A stretch of 49,555 bases of DNA from Crocinitomicaceae bacterium (lineage in GTDB: Bacteria; Bacteroidota; Bacteroidia; Flavobacteriales_D; Crocinitomicaceae): assembly GCA_028689775.1 (NCBI GenBank), contig JAQVCM010000021.1, positions 1 through 49,555 on the forward strand, read 5' to 3'. The notes beneath the pieces were generated by a model. The model did not search any database and was not told the origin of the DNA. It worked only from the letters and a program-made list of their open reading frames with translations. Of this stretch, positions 16,175 to 25,845 are shown in pieces. The stretch's first letter is position 1; the number at the start of each line of letters is the position of its first letter. Made by a program: the position numbers and the translations under genes.

Positions 16175-18022
16175 TTATTCCAAACCTTGTAAATTGCATA
16201 GGTTGTAATACGCTCCTCGTTTATTTAATAATTCCTCGTGACTTCCTTGTTCCACAATTTCACCTTTGTTTAAAACCACAATGATGTCAGCGTTGCGAAT
16301 GGTACTTAGACGATGTGCGATGATCAAGGATGTTCTATCTTTCATTAGTTTTTCCAAAGCATCTTGCACTAATTTTTCACTTTCGGTATCCAAAGCGGAT
16401 GTTGCTTCGTCCAAGATTAAAATTGGTGAATTTTTCAACACCGCACGAGCAATACTCAAACGTTGTTTTTGTCCGCCTGATAATTTATTTCCGCGTTCAC
16501 CGATGTTGGTTTCATAACCTTCATCCATTCTAACGATGAACTCGTGTGCATTCGCAACTTTTGCTGCGTTCATGATTTCTTCATCCGTCTTATCGGTCAT
16601 TCCAAAAGCGATGTTGTTGCGAATGGAGTCGTTGAACAAAATCGATTCTTGCGTTACCATTCCAATCTGATTTCTCAAATCTGTGATGGTGATGTTTTTA
16701 ATTGGCGTTTCATCAAATAGAATTTCACCTTCCTGCACGTCGTAAAAACGAGGCATTAAATCTGCAATCGTTGATTTTCCGCTTCCTGATTCTCCAACCA
16801 AAGCAACCGTTTTTCCATAAGGAATAAACAAGTTGATGTTTTTCAAAACCAAGGCATCTTTGTATTTAAAACTGATGTTTTTATAGGTGATTCCTTTTGA
16901 AAGTGGAGGTAAAGCTACTGGATTTTCAGCTTCGTAAATGTGTTCATCTGCGTTGATGATTTCACTGATTCGATCTTGTGAAGCTTTTGCTTTGTTTAAG
17001 TTTGCAATGCTGGATGCGATTCCTTGAATAGGTCTCAACAATTGAGAGAAAACCAAGATAAATCCGATGAATTTTTCACCTGTCATTCCTGAATCTGCTT
17101 TCGCTTCTAAAATCATTGAACCACCAAACCAAACAATTCCAAGCATAACTGCTGCTCCTAGAAATTCGTTCAACGGTCCCGATAAATCTTTCTTTCTGAA
17201 CGTTGAAGTAATCAACTGTTGATGTCTCAAATTGATTTTCTTGAATGAATTTGAAACGTATGGAATGGCATTAAATGCTTTGATGATGCGAATTCCACCC
17301 AAATTCTCTTCCATGGAAGAAAATAAAACACCCATTTGTTTCTGTCCTTCGGAAGCTGTTTTTTTCAAACTTTTTCCAATTCTGGAAATAACAAATGCTG
17401 AAATTGGGAGCAATACAAATGAAATGATGGTCAATTGTGGACTCCAGTAAATCAAAGCTGCCAAATTGATGATGATGGCAATTGGTTCTCTGAAAATCAA
17501 TTCCAACATGCTGACAACCGCGATTTCAATTTCGCCCACGTCGCTGTTCATTCTCGCCATTAGGTCGCCTTTCTTTTCTTCCGAATAAAAAGCCAAAGGC
17601 AAGCGCATCGCTTTGTCAAACATTTGATCACGCAAGTCACGAACAACTGCCATGCGCAATTGCGACTGATGATAAATTGCGAAATAGCGGAATAAGTTTT
17701 TGAAGAAGAAAGCCAATAGAACGGAAATGCAAACCAATAACAAAGCTTGTTTTGCATCGTGTGCCACCATGGTTTGCATCGTGTATTGATACAATTCTGC
17801 ACAATAGTTAAAGAAGTTGGCAATTCCTTCTTTCATTTCTGGTTTAATCAATTCAGAAGCAACAACATTCTCTTCCTTCGGGAAAATCAATTGCAAAAAC
17901 GGAATGAATAACACCAAGGAAATCAGGTTAAAAATAACGTATAACAAGTTGAAGATAATAACCAGTATCGCTTTGACCTTATAAGAAAAGGTGAGTTTGT
18001 AAATTTCTAAAATTGACTTCAT
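16175..18022 (-). CDS. MsbA-type ABC exporter (fused permease and ATPase)
   Basis: 615 residues: a six-helix ABC membrane domain (about 15-330) and a nucleotide-binding domain with Walker A GESGSGKST, signature LSGGQKQR, Walker B ILILDEATSALD and H-loop IAHRLST. This is the half-transporter design of MsbA/MdlB homodimers that export lipids, lipopolysaccharide precursors or drugs; the cargo is unknown. In Bacteroidota this gene is often a single essential-looking copy, which would favour a lipid A role, but that is inference. TAACTTTG lies 8 nt before the ATG. Confidence 0.93.
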   Translation of the reverse strand: MKSILEIYKLTFSYKVKAILVIIFNLLYVIFNLISLVLFIPFLQLIFPKEENVVASELIKPEMKEGIANFFNYCAELYQYTMQTMVAHDAKQALLLVCISVLLAFFFKNLFRYFAIYHQSQLRMAVVRDLRDQMFDKAMRLPLAFYSEEKKGDLMARMNSDVGEIEIAVVSMLELIFREPIAIIINLAALIYWSPQLTIISFVLLPISAFVISRIGKSLKKTASEGQKQMGVLFSSMEENLGGIRIIKAFNAIPYVSNSFKKINLRHQQLITSTFRKKDLSGPLNEFLGAAVMLGIVWFGGSMILEAKADSGMTGEKFIGFILVFSQLLRPIQGIASSIANLNKAKASQDRISEIINADEHIYEAENPVALPPLSKGITYKNISFKYKDALVLKNINLFIPYGKTVALVGESGSGKSTIADLMPRFYDVQEGEILFDETPIKNITITDLRNQIGMVTQESILFNDSIRNNIAFGMTDKTDEEIMNAAKVANAHEFIVRMDEGYETNIGERGNKLSGGQKQRLSIARAVLKNSPILILDEATSALDTESEKLVQDALEKLMKDRTSLIIAHRLSTIRNADIIVVLNKGEIVEQGSHEELLNKRGAYYNLCNLQGLE

Positions 18023-18030
18023 AGATGGTG

Positions 18031-18038
18031 CAAAGTTA
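18031..18038 (-). promoter_or_regulatory. -7 promoter box of the ABC exporter gene (TAACTTTG)
   Basis: Perfect TAnnTTTG followed by CACCATCT and the ATG: an 8-nt spacer, so at most a few untranslated bases. Confidence 0.65.
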
Positions 18039-18118
18039 CATCATTTCTGTGAATAATTTCCCTTGTAGAAAGGTTGATTTACCACAGAGTTTTTTTGATG
18101 TGGATGCTTGTTATTTTT

Positions 18119-18210
18119 GCCACGTATTCACGGATTAAAGATTTGATAAATGTATTCGTGCAATTTTAACACGTGTACATTTCAAAATTAAAAATCCGTG
18201 AATCCATGGC
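18119..18210. repeat. Inverted repeat, 18-bp arms (16 matching), in a gene-free stretch
   Basis: The arm GCCACGTATTCACGGATT (18119-18136) pairs with AATCCGTGAATCCATGGC (18193-18210). The 305-nt gap between the ABC gene and rplT holds this, the rplT terminator and no gene. It resembles the CCGTGAATCCGTGGC family of intergenic repeats seen across the phylum. Confidence 0.55.
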
Positions 18211-18267
18211 TTTTAAAAAAATATTTTCCGTGTTTTTAAATCGTTGTCTTCGCGAAGCTGAAGACAT

Positions 18268-18300
18268 AAAAAAACACCCGCCAACTTAATGACGGGTGTT
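18268..18300 (-). terminator. Rho-independent terminator of the thrS-infC-rpmI-rplT operon
   Basis: On the minus strand AACACCCGTC - loop - GGCGGGTGTT followed by a run of seven T. It lies 28 nt past the rplT stop codon and ends the ribosomal operon. Confidence 0.85.
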
Positions 18301-18327
18301 CTATGTGATATAGAGTATATTTCTTGT

Positions 18328-18675
18328 TTACTTTTTCACGGCTTTAACTACAGCTGCAAAAGCGTCTGGGTGATTCATTGCTAAATCAGCTAAAACCTTA
18401 CGGTTTAATTCCATTCCACTTTTGTTTAATTCGCCCATGAACTGAGAATAGCTCATTCCGTGTTGACGTGCACCAGCGTTAATACGCGTGATCCACAACG
18501 AGCGGAAGTTTCTTTTCTTTTGTTTACGACCTGTGTAGGCGTATAGCAATCCTTTTTCAACAGCGTTTTTAGCAACTGTCCATACATTTTTTCTTCTTCC
18601 AAAGTAACCTTTGGCAAGCTTCATAAAGTTCTTTCTTCGAGCTCTAGAAGCAACGTGATTTACCGATCTTGGCAT
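18328..18675 (-). CDS. rplT: 50S ribosomal protein L20
   Basis: 115 residues, the normal length. The N-terminus [20 protein letters not shown] and the core [18 protein letters not shown] and [16 protein letters not shown] are the hallmark L20 sequences. L20 is an early 23S rRNA-binding assembly protein and in many bacteria represses its own operon. It is the last gene of the operon and is followed by a strong terminator. Confidence 0.98.
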   Translation of the reverse strand: MPRSVNHVASRARRKNFMKLAKGYFGRRKNVWTVAKNAVEKGLLYAYTGRKQKKRNFRSLWITRINAGARQHGMSYSQFMGELNKSGMELNRKVLADLAMNHPDAFAAVVKAVKK

Positions 18676-18784
18676 ATTTTTGTGTTTTTTAATAAAGAGT
18701 GCTTCTCTATTTCAGAAGGCTTGATTTACTCGTTTACTGGGTTAAACTATTGAACCTGGCTTGAAATTCTTAAGACAATACGTC

Positions 18785-18982
18785 TTATTTCATGCACAAT
18801 TGTAATTTGATACTTGCTTCATCTGATTTGTGAACCAATCCAGCGTGAGTCAAGTTTCTTTTTTGTTTTTTCGTTTTCTTCGTAAGAATGTGGCTTTTGA
18901 AAGCGTGTTTTCTCTTGATTTTACCGCTTCCAGTGATTGTGAATCTCTTCTTTGCACTGGATTTAGTTTTCATTTTTGGCAT
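18785..18982 (-). CDS. rpmI: 50S ribosomal protein L35
   Basis: 65 residues, full length. [20 protein letters not shown] and [20 protein letters not shown] are the conserved L35 segments. It sits between infC and rplT with a 109-nt gap to rplT. A promoter box lies upstream in the infC-rpmI gap. Confidence 0.98.
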   Translation of the reverse strand: MPKMKTKSSAKKRFTITGSGKIKRKHAFKSHILTKKTKKQKRNLTHAGLVHKSDEASIKLQLCMK

Positions 18983-19024
18983 TTCTCTTAGTTTTTAAGG
19001 GTTAACTCTATATCAACTTCTTTG

Positions 19025-19049
19025 CAAAAGTACAGTTTTTTTTCTGTAC
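19025..19049 (-). promoter_or_regulatory. Hairpin plus -7 box between infC and rpmI
   Basis: On the minus strand GTACAG, eight A, CTGTAC, then TTTTG: a 6-bp hairpin with a short T run just after infC, whose 3' arm also supplies the TA of a TACTTTTG promoter box (19025-19032). It may be a partial terminator or attenuator combined with an internal promoter for rpmI-rplT. Confidence 0.5.
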
Positions 19050-19056
19050 GCTTGTT

Positions 19057-19605
19057 TTATTTCTTTTTCGGATTGATCATGATGATCATTCGCTTACCTT
19101 CTAATTTCGGCATGGACTCAAGCGTACCAATTTCGCTCAATTCTTGTGCAAATTTCAAAAGAAGAATTTCTCCACGGTCTTTAAAAACAATGGTTCTTCC
19201 TCTAAAGAATACGTAAGCTTTCACTTTACTTCCTTCTTCAAGGAATTTTTTAGCGTGTGCCAATTTAAAATCGAAATCGTGGTCGTCGGTATTTGGTCCG
19301 AAACGAATTTCCTTGATGACAATCTTACTTTGCTTCGCTTTAAGTTCCTTTTGTTTTCTCTTTTGATTGTAAAGAAACTTCTTGTAATCCAAAATCTTAC
19401 AAACAGGAGGTACAGCATTCGGTGAAATTTCCACCAAATCCATTTCTTGTTCTTCAGCCAATTTAATCGCATCCGCAGTTGATAGAACTTGTGGCTCTTC
19501 TCCTTCAATGACTAAACGTACTTCTCTCGAAGTAATCTTGTTGTTAATTCTGTGCAGCTCAGCTTCCTGACGCGGTGCAAATCTTCTTCTAGGTTCTTTT
19601 CTCAT
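19057..19605 (-). CDS. infC: Translation initiation factor IF-3
   Basis: 182 residues with both IF-3 domains: the N domain ([15 protein letters not shown] ... [20 protein letters not shown]), a lysine-rich linker and the C domain ([33 protein letters not shown]). IF-3 binds the 30S subunit and checks start codon pairing. The start is ATG, unlike the AUU autoregulatory start of enterics. It begins 8 nt after thrS, so the two are cotranscribed. Confidence 0.98.
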   Translation of the reverse strand: MRKEPRRRFAPRQEAELHRINNKITSREVRLVIEGEEPQVLSTADAIKLAEEQEMDLVEISPNAVPPVCKILDYKKFLYNQKRKQKELKAKQSKIVIKEIRFGPNTDDHDFDFKLAHAKKFLEEGSKVKAYVFFRGRTIVFKDRGEILLLKFAQELSEIGTLESMPKLEGKRMIIMINPKKK

Positions 19606-19613
19606 TCAATTAC

Positions 19614-21557
19614 TTAAGCATTTGTTGCTAGTTCTTTTTCTATGGCGGATTCAATAATCTTGGTAAATGATTCAATGCTCATAGAGCCTAAATCACCGTG
19701 ACCTCTTTGACGAACAGATACTTCGTCGTTTTCCGCCTCTTTTTCCCCAACTATCAACATAAAAGGGATTTTTTGCAACTCAGCGTCTCGGATTTTCTTA
19801 CCAATTTTTTCATTTCGATCGTCAACGAATCCGCGAATATCGGAATTATTTAGCATATCTGAAACTTTTTCTGCATACTCGTTGTATTTATCGCTAATTG
19901 GAAGGATGATCATTTGGTCTGTAGCCAACCACAGCGGGAAGTCTCCAGCACAATGCTCTAGCAAAACAGCCACAAATCGTTCCATCGAACCAAACGGTGC
20001 GCGGTGAATCATCACCGGTCTGTGTTTTTGGTTATCACTTCCAGTATATTCCAGTTCGAATCTTTCTGGTAAATTGTAGTCTACTTGAATCGTTCCCAAT
20101 TGCCATTCTCGTCCCAAAGCGTCTTCAACCATGAAGTCTAATTTTGGTCCGTAAAATGCTGCTTCTCCATATTCTACAATCGTCGGTAATCCTTTTTCAG
20201 CTGCTGCTTCGATGATTGCGTTTTCAGCTTTCTCCCAGTTTTCATCGCTTCCGATGTATTTTTCTGGTGTGTTTTTATCTCTCAAAGAAATCTGTGCCTT
20301 GAAATTATCAAAGTGCAACGTTTTGAAAATATACAATACCAAGTCGATTACTTTTTTGAACTCATCTTTTACTTGCTCTTGCATGCAGAAAATGTGTGCA
20401 TCATCTTGCGTAAATCCACGTACACGTGTTAAACCGTGCAACTCACCACTTTGTTCGTAGCGATATACCGTTCCGAATTCAGCAAAACGAGCTGGTAAAT
20501 CTTTGTAAGATCTTGGTTTTGATTTATAAATCTCGCAGTGATGCGGACAATTCATTGGTTTCAACAAAAACTCTTCGTTCACATCCGGCGTACGGATTGG
20601 CTGAAAAGAATCTGCTCCGTATTTTTCGTAGTGACCAGATGTTACGTACAATTCCTTACTTCCAATGTGTGGCGTAATAACTTGTTCGTATCCAGCTTTA
20701 CGTTGTGCTTTTTTCAAGAAATTCTCCAAACGTTCACGTAACGCAGCGCCTTTTGGCAACCACAATGGCAAACCTTGCCCAACGCGTTGTGAGAACGTAA
20801 ACAATTCCAATTCTTTCCCTAATTTACGGTGGTCTCTTCGTTTCGCTTCTTCTAATTTTTCTAAATGTTCAGTCAAATCAGACGCTTTCGGGAAGGTAAT
20901 TCCGTAAATACGAGTTAATTGTTTGTTCTTTTCATCACCTCTCCAATAGGCACCAGCAATCGACAACAATTTAATTGCTTTGATCGGCGATGTGTTTGGA
21001 ATATGCGGTCCGCGACAAAGGTCTGTGAAATTTCCTTGGGTGTAGAATGTGATGTTTCCATCTTCTAAACCTTCGATTAATTCCAATTTATAAGGATCTT
21101 GTTTTTCTGTAAAGTATGCTAGAGCATCAGCTTTGGAAACTTCTTTTCGTTCGAAAGTCAATTTCTGTTTTGCCAATTCTTTCATTTTTTGCTCCACTTT
21201 CTCCAAATCTTTTTCCACGATGTTGTAGTCCATAAAGTCTACATCATAGTAAAAACCGTTGGTGATCGGAGGTCCAATTGCCAATTTGACACCCGGATAA
21301 ATGGACTCCAATGCTTCAGCCAAAAGGTGAGCAGAAGAGTGCCACATCGTAGATTTCCCTTCAGCATCGTTCCAGGTCAGTAAGCTCAAGGTGCAATCGC
21401 CAGGAAGCGTTCGGGTAGCATCTACTACCTCGTTATTTACTTTCGCTGCAAGAACATTTCTCGCTAATCCTTCAGAAATACTCAAAGCCACATCCATTGC
21501 TGAACTGCCCTTTGGGAATTCCTTCACCGATCCATCCGGAAGAGTTACTTTTATCAT
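19614..21557 (-). CDS. thrS: Threonine-tRNA ligase
   Basis: 647 residues from the ATG at 21557: a TGS domain ([20 protein letters not shown]), the editing domain with the [12 protein letters not shown] site, a class II catalytic core with the zinc-site [11 protein letters not shown], and a C-terminal anticodon-binding domain. It charges tRNA-Thr and hydrolyses mischarged Ser-tRNA. The frame extends to a TTG at 21578, but that codon sits inside the promoter box TACCTTTG (21576-21583), so it cannot be in the mRNA; the ATG at 21557 is the start. First gene of the operon thrS-infC-rpmI-rplT. Confidence 0.98.
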   Translation of the reverse strand: MIKVTLPDGSVKEFPKGSSAMDVALSISEGLARNVLAAKVNNEVVDATRTLPGDCTLSLLTWNDAEGKSTMWHSSAHLLAEALESIYPGVKLAIGPPITNGFYYDVDFMDYNIVEKDLEKVEQKMKELAKQKLTFERKEVSKADALAYFTEKQDPYKLELIEGLEDGNITFYTQGNFTDLCRGPHIPNTSPIKAIKLLSIAGAYWRGDEKNKQLTRIYGITFPKASDLTEHLEKLEEAKRRDHRKLGKELELFTFSQRVGQGLPLWLPKGAALRERLENFLKKAQRKAGYEQVITPHIGSKELYVTSGHYEKYGADSFQPIRTPDVNEEFLLKPMNCPHHCEIYKSKPRSYKDLPARFAEFGTVYRYEQSGELHGLTRVRGFTQDDAHIFCMQEQVKDEFKKVIDLVLYIFKTLHFDNFKAQISLRDKNTPEKYIGSDENWEKAENAIIEAAAEKGLPTIVEYGEAAFYGPKLDFMVEDALGREWQLGTIQVDYNLPERFELEYTGSDNQKHRPVMIHRAPFGSMERFVAVLLEHCAGDFPLWLATDQMIILPISDKYNEYAEKVSDMLNNSDIRGFVDDRNEKIGKKIRDAELQKIPFMLIVGEKEAENDEVSVRQRGHGDLGSMSIESFTKIIESAIEKELATNA

Positions 21558-21575
21558 TGTTGTCAAATTTGAGTG

Positions 21576-21583
21576 CAAAGGTA
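21576..21583 (-). promoter_or_regulatory. -7 promoter box of the thrS operon (TACCTTTG)
   Basis: Perfect TAnnTTTG followed by CACTCA; the spacer to the ATG is 18 nt. The apparent upstream TTG start is the last three bases of this box. Confidence 0.7.
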
Positions 21584-21727
21584 GTTGTTAATTCATTAAA
21601 TCTAAAGAGTTGAGGTGATTTTCTTTGGGTGTTGACGCATTAAGATCGTTGAGCTTTGATTTACTGAAAGAATTCTCAATGAATTTTCTCTTTTTAAACA
21701 ACTGTGACTACAAAATACACTAAAAAT

Positions 21728-21765
21728 AAAAAAGGCTGTCTCAATTGAATGAAGACAGCCTTTTT
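21728..21765 (-). terminator. Terminator of ahcY
   Basis: AAAAAGGCTGTC - loop - GACAGCCTTTTTT; strong 10-bp stem with A and T tracts on both sides, 17 nt past the ahcY stop. It is symmetric enough to work in both directions. Confidence 0.85.
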
Positions 21766-21782
21766 CTAAATTATTTTAAAGC

Positions 21783-23096
21783 CTAGTATCTGTAGTGCTC
21801 TGCTTTGTATGGTCCTTTTACATCAACACCGATGTAAGCAGCTTGCTCTTCTGTAAGAACTTCAAGTTCTACACCGATTTTAGCTAAGTGTAAATATGCA
21901 ACTTTTTCATCCAAGTGTTTAGGAAGCATGTATACGTCATTTTCGTATGCATCAGAATTATTCCATAACTCTAATTGAGCCAATACTTGGTTTGTGAAAG
22001 AGTTTGACATCACGAAAGATGGGTGACCTGTTGCACAACCTAAGTTTACCAAACGACCTTCAGCCAATAAGATGATGTCTTTACCATTGATGGTATACAT
22101 GTCAACTTGTGGTTTGATTTCGTTTTTCGTAGCACCGTGGTTTGTGTTCAACCAAGCAACGTCGATTTCATTGTCGAAGTGACCAATGTTACAAACGATT
22201 GCTTTGTCTTTCATTGCTTCGAAGTGACGACCAACGATGATGTCTTTGTTTCCTGTTGTTGTAACGATGATATCGCCTAAACCAATTACTGTGTCTAATT
22301 TCTTCACTTCAAAACCGTCCATTGCAGCTTGTAAAGCACAAATTGGATCAATTTCCGTCACGATAACACGAGCACCAGCACCTTTCAGTGAAGCTGCAGA
22401 ACCTTTACCAACATCTCCGTAACCACAAACAATCGCTACTTTTCCAGCCATCATGATGTCCGTTGCACGACGAATTGAATCTACTAAAGATTCTTTACAT
22501 CCGTATTTGTTGTCAAATTTAGATTTAGTAACTGAATCATTTACGTTGATTGCTGGCATTACTAAAGTTCCGTTTTTGATACGCTCATACAAACGGTGAA
22601 CACCTGTTGTCGTTTCTTCAGACAAACCTTTAATTCCTGCAGTTAATTCTGGATAATGGTCAAAAACCAAGTTGGTTAAATCACCACCATCATCTAAGAT
22701 TAAATTCAACGGTTTTCCTTCTGGGAACGCGTGAATTGTTTGCTCAATACACCAATTGAATTCTTCTTCACTCAAACCTTTCCATGCAAAAACAGGAATT
22801 CCAGCAGCAGCTATTGCAGCAGCAGCGTGATCTTGTGTTGAGAAAATGTTGCAAGAGGACCAAGATACGTCTGCACCTAATTCAACCAATGTTTCAATTA
22901 AAACAGCTGTTTGAATTGTCATGTGAAGACAACCTGCGATACGAGAACCAGCCAAAGGCTTCGTTTTTCCGTACTCTTGTCTCAATGCCATCAATCCTGG
23001 CATTTCAGCTTCCGCCAATGTAATTTCTTTTCTTCCGTACTCAGCAAGTGTAATGTCTTTTACCTTGTAAGCTAGTTTTTCTTGTGTGTTATTCAT
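21783..23096 (-). CDS. ahcY: Adenosylhomocysteinase
   Basis: 437 residues from the ATG at 23096, the bacterial norm. NAD binding is at [17 protein letters not shown]; other family marks are [23 protein letters not shown] and the C-terminal YKAEHYRY that closes the NAD site of the neighbouring subunit. It splits S-adenosylhomocysteine to adenosine and homocysteine, relieving methyltransferase inhibition. An upstream TTG at 23129 is in frame, but it is part of the promoter box; the ATG at 23096 is preceded by AAGGAT, one of the few Shine-Dalgarno-like sites here. Confidence 0.98.
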   Translation of the reverse strand: MNNTQEKLAYKVKDITLAEYGRKEITLAEAEMPGLMALRQEYGKTKPLAGSRIAGCLHMTIQTAVLIETLVELGADVSWSSCNIFSTQDHAAAAIAAAGIPVFAWKGLSEEEFNWCIEQTIHAFPEGKPLNLILDDGGDLTNLVFDHYPELTAGIKGLSEETTTGVHRLYERIKNGTLVMPAINVNDSVTKSKFDNKYGCKESLVDSIRRATDIMMAGKVAIVCGYGDVGKGSAASLKGAGARVIVTEIDPICALQAAMDGFEVKKLDTVIGLGDIIVTTTGNKDIIVGRHFEAMKDKAIVCNIGHFDNEIDVAWLNTNHGATKNEIKPQVDMYTINGKDIILLAEGRLVNLGCATGHPSFVMSNSFTNQVLAQLELWNNSDAYENDVYMLPKHLDEKVAYLHLAKIGVELEVLTEEQAAYIGVDVKGPYKAEHYRY

Positions 23097-23126
23097 ATCC
23101 TTATTTATATTCGATTTTTCTGAGTG

Positions 23127-23134
23127 CAAAGTTA
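23127..23134 (-). promoter_or_regulatory. -7 promoter box of ahcY (TAACTTTG)
   Basis: Perfect TAnnTTTG followed by CACTCA, the same hexamer as after the thrS box. About 30 nt of leader then lead to the ATG. Confidence 0.7.
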
Positions 23135-23209
23135 CTACAATGCTTTCTAAATAAAAAATTTGTTTGTTATAACAATTTGTTAAAGTATTTCAATTAAAAG
23201 TTAAACAGC

Positions 23210-24457
23210 CTAGTTTGCTTTGCTAACAGGTTTTGCTGTTTGATTATTGTTCGAACTTGGTTTTTTGCGAAAGTTTTTTTTCTTCGGTGAACCAGAACCT
23301 TTTGATTTTGGATTGTATGCTGGACCTGAACCCAACGCTTCAGGAATTGTGTTTTTAGGAATTTCAGCTTCAATCAATTGCTCAATACGAGATAGCTTCG
23401 GCATGTCTTTTTCATTCACCAAGGTGTACGCTTCCCCTTTCGTATTGGCTCTCGCCGTACGACCAATGCGGTGAACATAGTCTTCCGCATCTCTTGGACA
23501 ATCGTAGTTAATTACCATGTTGATCTCCTTAATGTCAATTCCACGACTCATTACATCGGTCGCAACCAAAATTCGAGTGCGTTTCGAACGGAAACCGCGT
23601 AATGCTTCTTCGCGTTGTTCTTGGTCTAAATTAGAGGAAACGCCTTGAGATTTGAATCCGAATTTTCGTAAATCTCTGACGATCTCACTTACTTTTATTT
23701 TCGAGGATGTAAAGATGATGATGCTGGTATATTCCGGTCGAGAATCTAAAATATGTTTCAACAAAGCATTTTTCTGATTGTCGTAACACAAAAATACATT
23801 TTGCGAAACTCCAGCAGCTGGCTTAGAAATGGAAAGCGTGATTTGCTCTGGTGCAACTAAGATTTTTTCAGCTAAAGTTCTGATTTTAGTTGGCATGGTT
23901 GCACTAAATAAAAGTGTCTGACGTTTTTTTGGCAAATATGAAATGATTTTTTCTAAATCGTCGGTAAAACCCATGTCCAACATCTTATCTGCTTCATCTA
24001 AAATCAGGTGTTCGAATTTTGAAAAATCAGCGTATCCCATTTGCAAAAGTGAAAGCAGTTTTCCGGGAGTTGCAACCAAAATATCCGTTCCTTCTTTCAG
24101 CGCTTTCTTCTGAATTTCCCAATCTTGTCCACTTCCACCACCATAAATTGCAATGGATCCAACAGAAACAAAATAGGATAAGCCCTGAATTTCTTGTTCA
24201 ATCTGAATTGCCAATTCACGCGTCGGGACAACAATCAATGTATTGATGGAAGTATCTTTTTTTCCGGTTAGTTTATGTAAAATAGGCAACACAAATGCAG
24301 CCGTTTTCCCAGTACCTGTTTGAGCGCAGGCAATTAAATCTTTCCCGTTCAGGATAAATGGAATTGCGCCCTCTTGAATTGGAGTTGCTTTTTCAAACCC
24401 CATGTAATCTAATGCCTCCAACACTTGTTCGTTGAGACCTAATTCTTTAAATGTCAT
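23210..24457 (-). CDS. DEAD-box RNA helicase
   Basis: 415 residues with all core motifs: Q motif (FEKATPIQEGAIP), Walker A AQTGTGKT at about 45-52, PTRELA, DEAD, SAT, ARGID-type segment (VMSRGIDIKEI) and HRIGRTAR. The C-terminal 50 residues are basic and low-complexity (KSKGSGSPKKKNFRKKPSS), a typical RNA-binding tail of RhlE-type proteins. Likely involved in RNA unwinding during ribosome assembly, decay or cold adaptation; the exact subfamily is uncertain. It has its own promoter (a TACCTTTA box a few bases upstream of the ATG). Confidence 0.95.
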   Translation of the reverse strand: MTFKELGLNEQVLEALDYMGFEKATPIQEGAIPFILNGKDLIACAQTGTGKTAAFVLPILHKLTGKKDTSINTLIVVPTRELAIQIEQEIQGLSYFVSVGSIAIYGGGSGQDWEIQKKALKEGTDILVATPGKLLSLLQMGYADFSKFEHLILDEADKMLDMGFTDDLEKIISYLPKKRQTLLFSATMPTKIRTLAEKILVAPEQITLSISKPAAGVSQNVFLCYDNQKNALLKHILDSRPEYTSIIIFTSSKIKVSEIVRDLRKFGFKSQGVSSNLDQEQREEALRGFRSKRTRILVATDVMSRGIDIKEINMVINYDCPRDAEDYVHRIGRTARANTKGEAYTLVNEKDMPKLSRIEQLIEAEIPKNTIPEALGSGPAYNPKSKGSGSPKKKNFRKKPSSNNNQTAKPVSKAN

Positions 24458-24772
24458 AATTGGGCATAAAGGTACAACTATTTGAGAAGTTATTTTTTAT
24501 TTATTTTTCATTTCAGTTTGACTTCAGCATAATTAAAGTCTACCCGAGTCTACCCGCATTCCGAAAGTTCTTGAATATCAACCGTCATAAATTAAATAGC
24601 TTTTGTCAATTTAAGCCGCAAGGATCATCAAGATATTTACTGGCTTTGATGAAAAACAGCTAGAAGTTGAAACGAATCTTCCTGAATTTTAGAGATGTAT
24701 ACAAATTATGAAAATTTGTTTTTTTACTATTTCAAAACGTTGTAATTTTAAATCAACCTAAAAATAGAACTT
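24458..24772. other. Gene-free stretch with a 10-bp tandem duplication
   Basis: No gene is visible in these 315 nt between divergent genes. AGTCTACCCG is repeated directly at 24537-24556. The rest is AT-rich and should hold the promoters of both flanking genes. Confidence 0.5.
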
Positions 24773-25339
24773 ATGAAAACAATAAAAACCCTTGTACTAA
24801 TTGCAATTTTTCAATTTTCATCGGGTGCGTTTGCACAAACAAATCATGTCTTTCATTTTAATACTGCCAATCAGGAGGAAAGTTTGTATGTCTTAGAATA
24901 CGATACCATTACGGTTATCAATGACTACCAAGTTGGGGATTTCCATTACGGTTATCTTGGAGTTTCGCAAAATTCATTCAACGTTCAGTTGGGTGAAGTA
25001 ATTTGTAAATACCCAGTCATTTTTGTGGACACCGCGTATGCTTTTTATGTCTCATACGGAAGTAATCCTGGTGTGTTTTTCTCGGTTGTGCTCTTGAAAC
25101 AATATTTGGATGTGGCGACCAATTCACCGGATGCTAAATTTTCTATTCACCCGAATCCGACCAAAGATTTCGTTCACATCGACAGCGACAACTTTGAATC
25201 TGTGCGTATTTTCAACATCAGCGGAAAACTCGTATTGGAAGATGATTCGAAAAGCAAAAAAATTGATATTTCTCAATTGAGCTCAGGTTCCTATCTCATT
25301 CAAATTGATTCAGAAACGCAGAGATTTGTAATCGAGTAA
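24773..25339 (+). CDS. Small secreted protein with T9SS type A sorting domain
   Basis: 188 residues: a signal peptide (MKTIKTLVLIAIFQFSSGAFAQ), an uncharacterised beta-rich middle of about 90 residues, and a C-terminal type A sorting domain from about 118 (FSIHPNPTKDFVHID, VRIFNISGKLVLE, SSGSYLIQI, RFVIE). The last part directs export across the outer membrane by T9SS with removal of the domain. No enzymatic signature is visible. A GC-containing hairpin (25357-25388) follows the gene. Confidence 0.88.
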   Translation: MKTIKTLVLIAIFQFSSGAFAQTNHVFHFNTANQEESLYVLEYDTITVINDYQVGDFHYGYLGVSQNSFNVQLGEVICKYPVIFVDTAYAFYVSYGSNPGVFFSVVLLKQYLDVATNSPDAKFSIHPNPTKDFVHIDSDNFESVRIFNISGKLVLEDDSKSKKIDISQLSSGSYLIQIDSETQRFVIE

Positions 25340-25356
25340 TATTGAAAAACAATAAA

Positions 25357-25388
25357 AGGTGTGCTTGTCGTCTGATTAGCGCACCCTT
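25357..25388 (+). terminator. Possible terminator after the small T9SS protein
   Basis: AAAAGGTGTGC - 14-nt loop - GCGCACCCTTT; 7-bp stem with one G-U pair and a short T run. Confidence 0.5.
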
Positions 25389-25452
25389 TCCATCGTAGAA
25401 ATCGCTGTGCAAGTCAAAATGTAAATGAATCTAAAACGATTTCATATTGTTC

Positions 25453-25733
25453 ATTTAATCTAAGATTTAGATTAAATTTGCAATACGGCGAAAAAGCGAG
25501 AGTTCCAATTTTAGGATCAAGTGGAACTCAAGCATTAGAGGTAGTTGAAGATTAGTCTTATTTGTTTCATTTACAGGTAATTACTACGAATAAAAATGCA
25601 GAATTATTAATTGCTCAAGCTTTGAAGTATAAGCCAAATACCGTGGTTATTGTAGACGAAAGTCTCTACAGTCGCGTGAAGGAAGCGCTTCAAAATGAAG
25701 ATATTCACGTTTTTACTGGCGAACAATCGCTTT
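25453..25733 (+). pseudogene. Truncated, decayed copy of the dxr promoter and first 86 codons
   Basis: Matches 26854-27144 (dxr promoter and 5' end) over its whole length. The -7 box TAAATTTG is kept, but the start ATG is ACG, one A is lost from the A tract after it (frameshift), and 9 nt are lost between two GGATCA repeats, removing part of the GSTGSIG NADPH loop. A TAT codon has become TAG. Homology stops abruptly after the codons for EQSL. In the last 56 codons, 12 differ and 9 of those are synonymous, so most divergence arose while the sequence was still coding. No product is expected. Confidence 0.9.
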
Positions 25734-25845
25734 AAATTAAAACCTACTTTATATAATACTGAAAGTAGTAGTGTTGAAATTTATTTAACTTACTTATTTC
25801 CTAAATCCATGAATTGGATTATCAGGTCGTAACCTAAAAATCAAG

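Noticed and set aside
21558-21660. T-box leader upstream of thrS
   Set aside because: Only 18 nt lie between promoter box and ATG; no T-box sequence is seen.
23097-23160. SAM/SAH riboswitch upstream of ahcY
   Set aside because: The leader from the promoter box to the ATG is about 30 nt, too short for a known SAH or SAM riboswitch.
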